Shown here: one piece after another, positions 63,331 to 64,000 of the stretch | Position numbering within the stretch: the stretch's first letter is position 1 | How the letters are laid out: every line of letters starts with the position of its first letter | NCBI GenBank assembly: GCA_000447245.1 | Contig: AUYT01000001.1 | Coordinates: forward strand, 290,825 to 354,824 | Direction of reading: 5' to 3' | DNA length: 64,000 nt | DNA from: a candidate division Zixibacteria bacterium RBG-1 | Lineage (GTDB): Bacteria > Zixibacteria > MSB-5A5 > DSPP01 > RBG-1 | The notes under the pieces: generated by a model | Seen by the model: only the letters and a program-made list of their open reading frames with translations | Database searches by the model: none | Told to the model about the DNA's origin: nothing | Made by a program: the position numbers and the translations under genes

Positions 63331-63687
63331 ATGTCTAACCAAAAATTCATCTCGGTCTTAGGTAGTCTAATTCTTTTATTCGCAATTTATTCCACTTCAT
63401 TTTCTCAAGAAGTTCAAAATAAAAACTTCTTTTTGAACCCGATGGTTATCTCTCCGACAGATACCTGTCTTTATAAGCCCGGAGATGTTTGGAGAGATAA
63501 CAAAATTAATTTGCAAGACATCATTGAGCTTGTCGGCTGTGTTTTTAGAGATTGTTTCAGTAACCCTCCTTGCGTCAAAGATGTTAATGGCAATGGAAGT
63601 GAGAATATTTCGGATGTTATTTATCTGGTAAATTATCTTTTCAGAGGTGGTCCTGCACCAGTGAAAAGTGGAGTGTGCTGCTTATAG
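63331..63687 (+). CDS. Stand-alone secreted dockerin-like protein with CCL tail
   Basis: The 118 residues are only a signal peptide (VLGSLILLFAIYSTSFS), a ~25-residue linker and the dockerin-like pair. The first half is GDVWRDNKINLQDII; the second is KDVNGNGSENISDVIYLVNY. It ends in GGPAPVKSGVCCL. The first calcium loop is less conserved than in the two propeller proteins, and an additional Cys pair (VGCVFRDCF) is present. With no other domain it could be a free adaptor or competitor for whatever binds the tail. It has its own promoter. Confidence 0.8.
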   Translation: MSNQKFISVLGSLILLFAIYSTSFSQEVQNKNFFLNPMVISPTDTCLYKPGDVWRDNKINLQDIIELVGCVFRDCFSNPPCVKDVNGNGSENISDVIYLVNYLFRGGPAPVKSGVCCL

Positions 63688-63702
63688 TTGTAGAAAGACA
63701 TT

Positions 63703-63772
63703 CACAACAGATTTAGCGGATTAAGCAGATAATATTAATTCTTCATCTGCTACATCTGTTTAATCTGTTGTG
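63703..63772. repeat. Inverted pair of CACAACAGATT repeats
   Basis: CACAACAGATTTAGCGGATT with AAGCAGAT (63703-63730) faces ATCTGCTACATCTG with TTTAATCTGTTGTG (63745-63772). Related single copies occur at about 24192-24220, 25326-25355, 33832-33850 and 63206-63240. Two more hairpins with TGTCAGG / CCTGACA arms follow to 63840. Confidence 0.65.
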
Positions 63773-63891
63773 AGATTTATTTGTTCTGTCAGGGTCTCAG
63801 TCCTGACACTCGAAACTGTCAGGAGTAGCTCCTGACAGAACAGAAAACTGACCTCTCCCCTACCCTCTCCTCAGAGGAGAGGGAGAAAAAA

Positions 63892-64000
63892 TTAATCACC
63901 CATTAAATTTCCAATAGCATTATAATACAAATCTTTCAACTGCTCTGAGGAAATATCAATCCAATCATTTATAATTAATCTATCCGGAGTAACTTCACCA
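63892..64000 (-). CDS. C-terminal end of an unidentified protein (cut by window edge)
   Basis: An open minus-strand frame of 36 codons runs from the window edge to a TAA at 63892-63894. It encodes DRLIINDWIDISSEQLKDL and YYNAIGNLMGD at the end, a normal-looking soluble sequence. It is too short to identify. Repeats with CTCTCCCC / GAGAGGGAG lie just after its stop. Confidence 0.5.
   Translation of the reverse strand, partial: GEVTPDRLIINDWIDISSEQLKDLYYNAIGNLMGD

Overview
The window looks like chromosome from an uncultured, AT-leaning Gram-negative bacterium. LptE, a PorV-like protein, a TonB-dependent receptor and a NagZ/AnmK peptidoglycan-recycling pair indicate an outer membrane. PorV and dockerin-tailed secreted beta-propellers fit the FCB superphylum, perhaps a Zixibacteria-like lineage; that placement is inference, and there is no rRNA here to test it. 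Rex, an octaheme cytochrome with an NrfD-type quinone module, MenA and a superoxide dismutase suggest a menaquinone-using organism living across a redox boundary.

Layout. 0-7 kb: rex with its own operator, then on the minus strand a Ser/Thr kinase-ATPase-TPR protein and a GAF/PAS histidine kinase. 7-9.4 kb: CIRCE-controlled groES-groEL. 9.5-15.7 kb: M1 and M20 peptidases and a fused 2-oxoacid dehydrogenase E1. 15.7-20.4 kb: a broken TPR gene and a Rex-operator-fronted octaheme cytochrome / 4Fe-4S / NrfD operon; this block ends in a degraded copy of the E1 gene tail. 20.5-24 kb: an unknown protein, a superoxide dismutase, a pseudopilin and a 7-bladed propeller with a dockerin tail. 24.3-27.5 kb: folB-folK-panB-panC-panD. 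27.9-29.5 kb: an 8-repeat propeller with the same tail. 29.7-33.5 kb: a GlmU-type uridylyltransferase, a secreted protein, a LytR_C protein, rsfS and rho. 33.9-43.2 kb: ftsE-ftsX-envC-holB-metG-[UvrD-like helicase]-tatD-rsmA. 43.3-52.7 kb: a TonB receptor, then minus-strand spoIID-like, anmK, nagZ, a diguanylate cyclase and cstA. 53-60.5 kb: a beta-helix membrane protein, a DinB-like protein, a lipoprotein, a membrane protein, a PorV-like protein, lptE, hutI and hutU. 60.5-64 kb: an isolated 25-codon transcription unit between long direct repeats, menA, a DUF1326 protein, a stand-alone dockerin protein and a partial gene.

Three themes stand out. First, a redox circuit: a perfect Rex operator overlaps the promoter of the cytochrome operon and another covers the rex start. 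Second, three otherwise unrelated secreted proteins share a dockerin-like tail ending in GPAPxKSxxCCL. Third, the intergenic regions are filled with families of palindromic repeats whose arms differ between copies yet remain base-paired; one copy makes up nearly the whole predicted cstA leader. The most unusual single item is the tiny gene at 60947-61024, which has its own promoter, strong ribosome binding site and terminator.

No tRNA, rRNA, CRISPR array, integrase or transposase gene was recognised. All assignments come from reading motifs; no database search was run.
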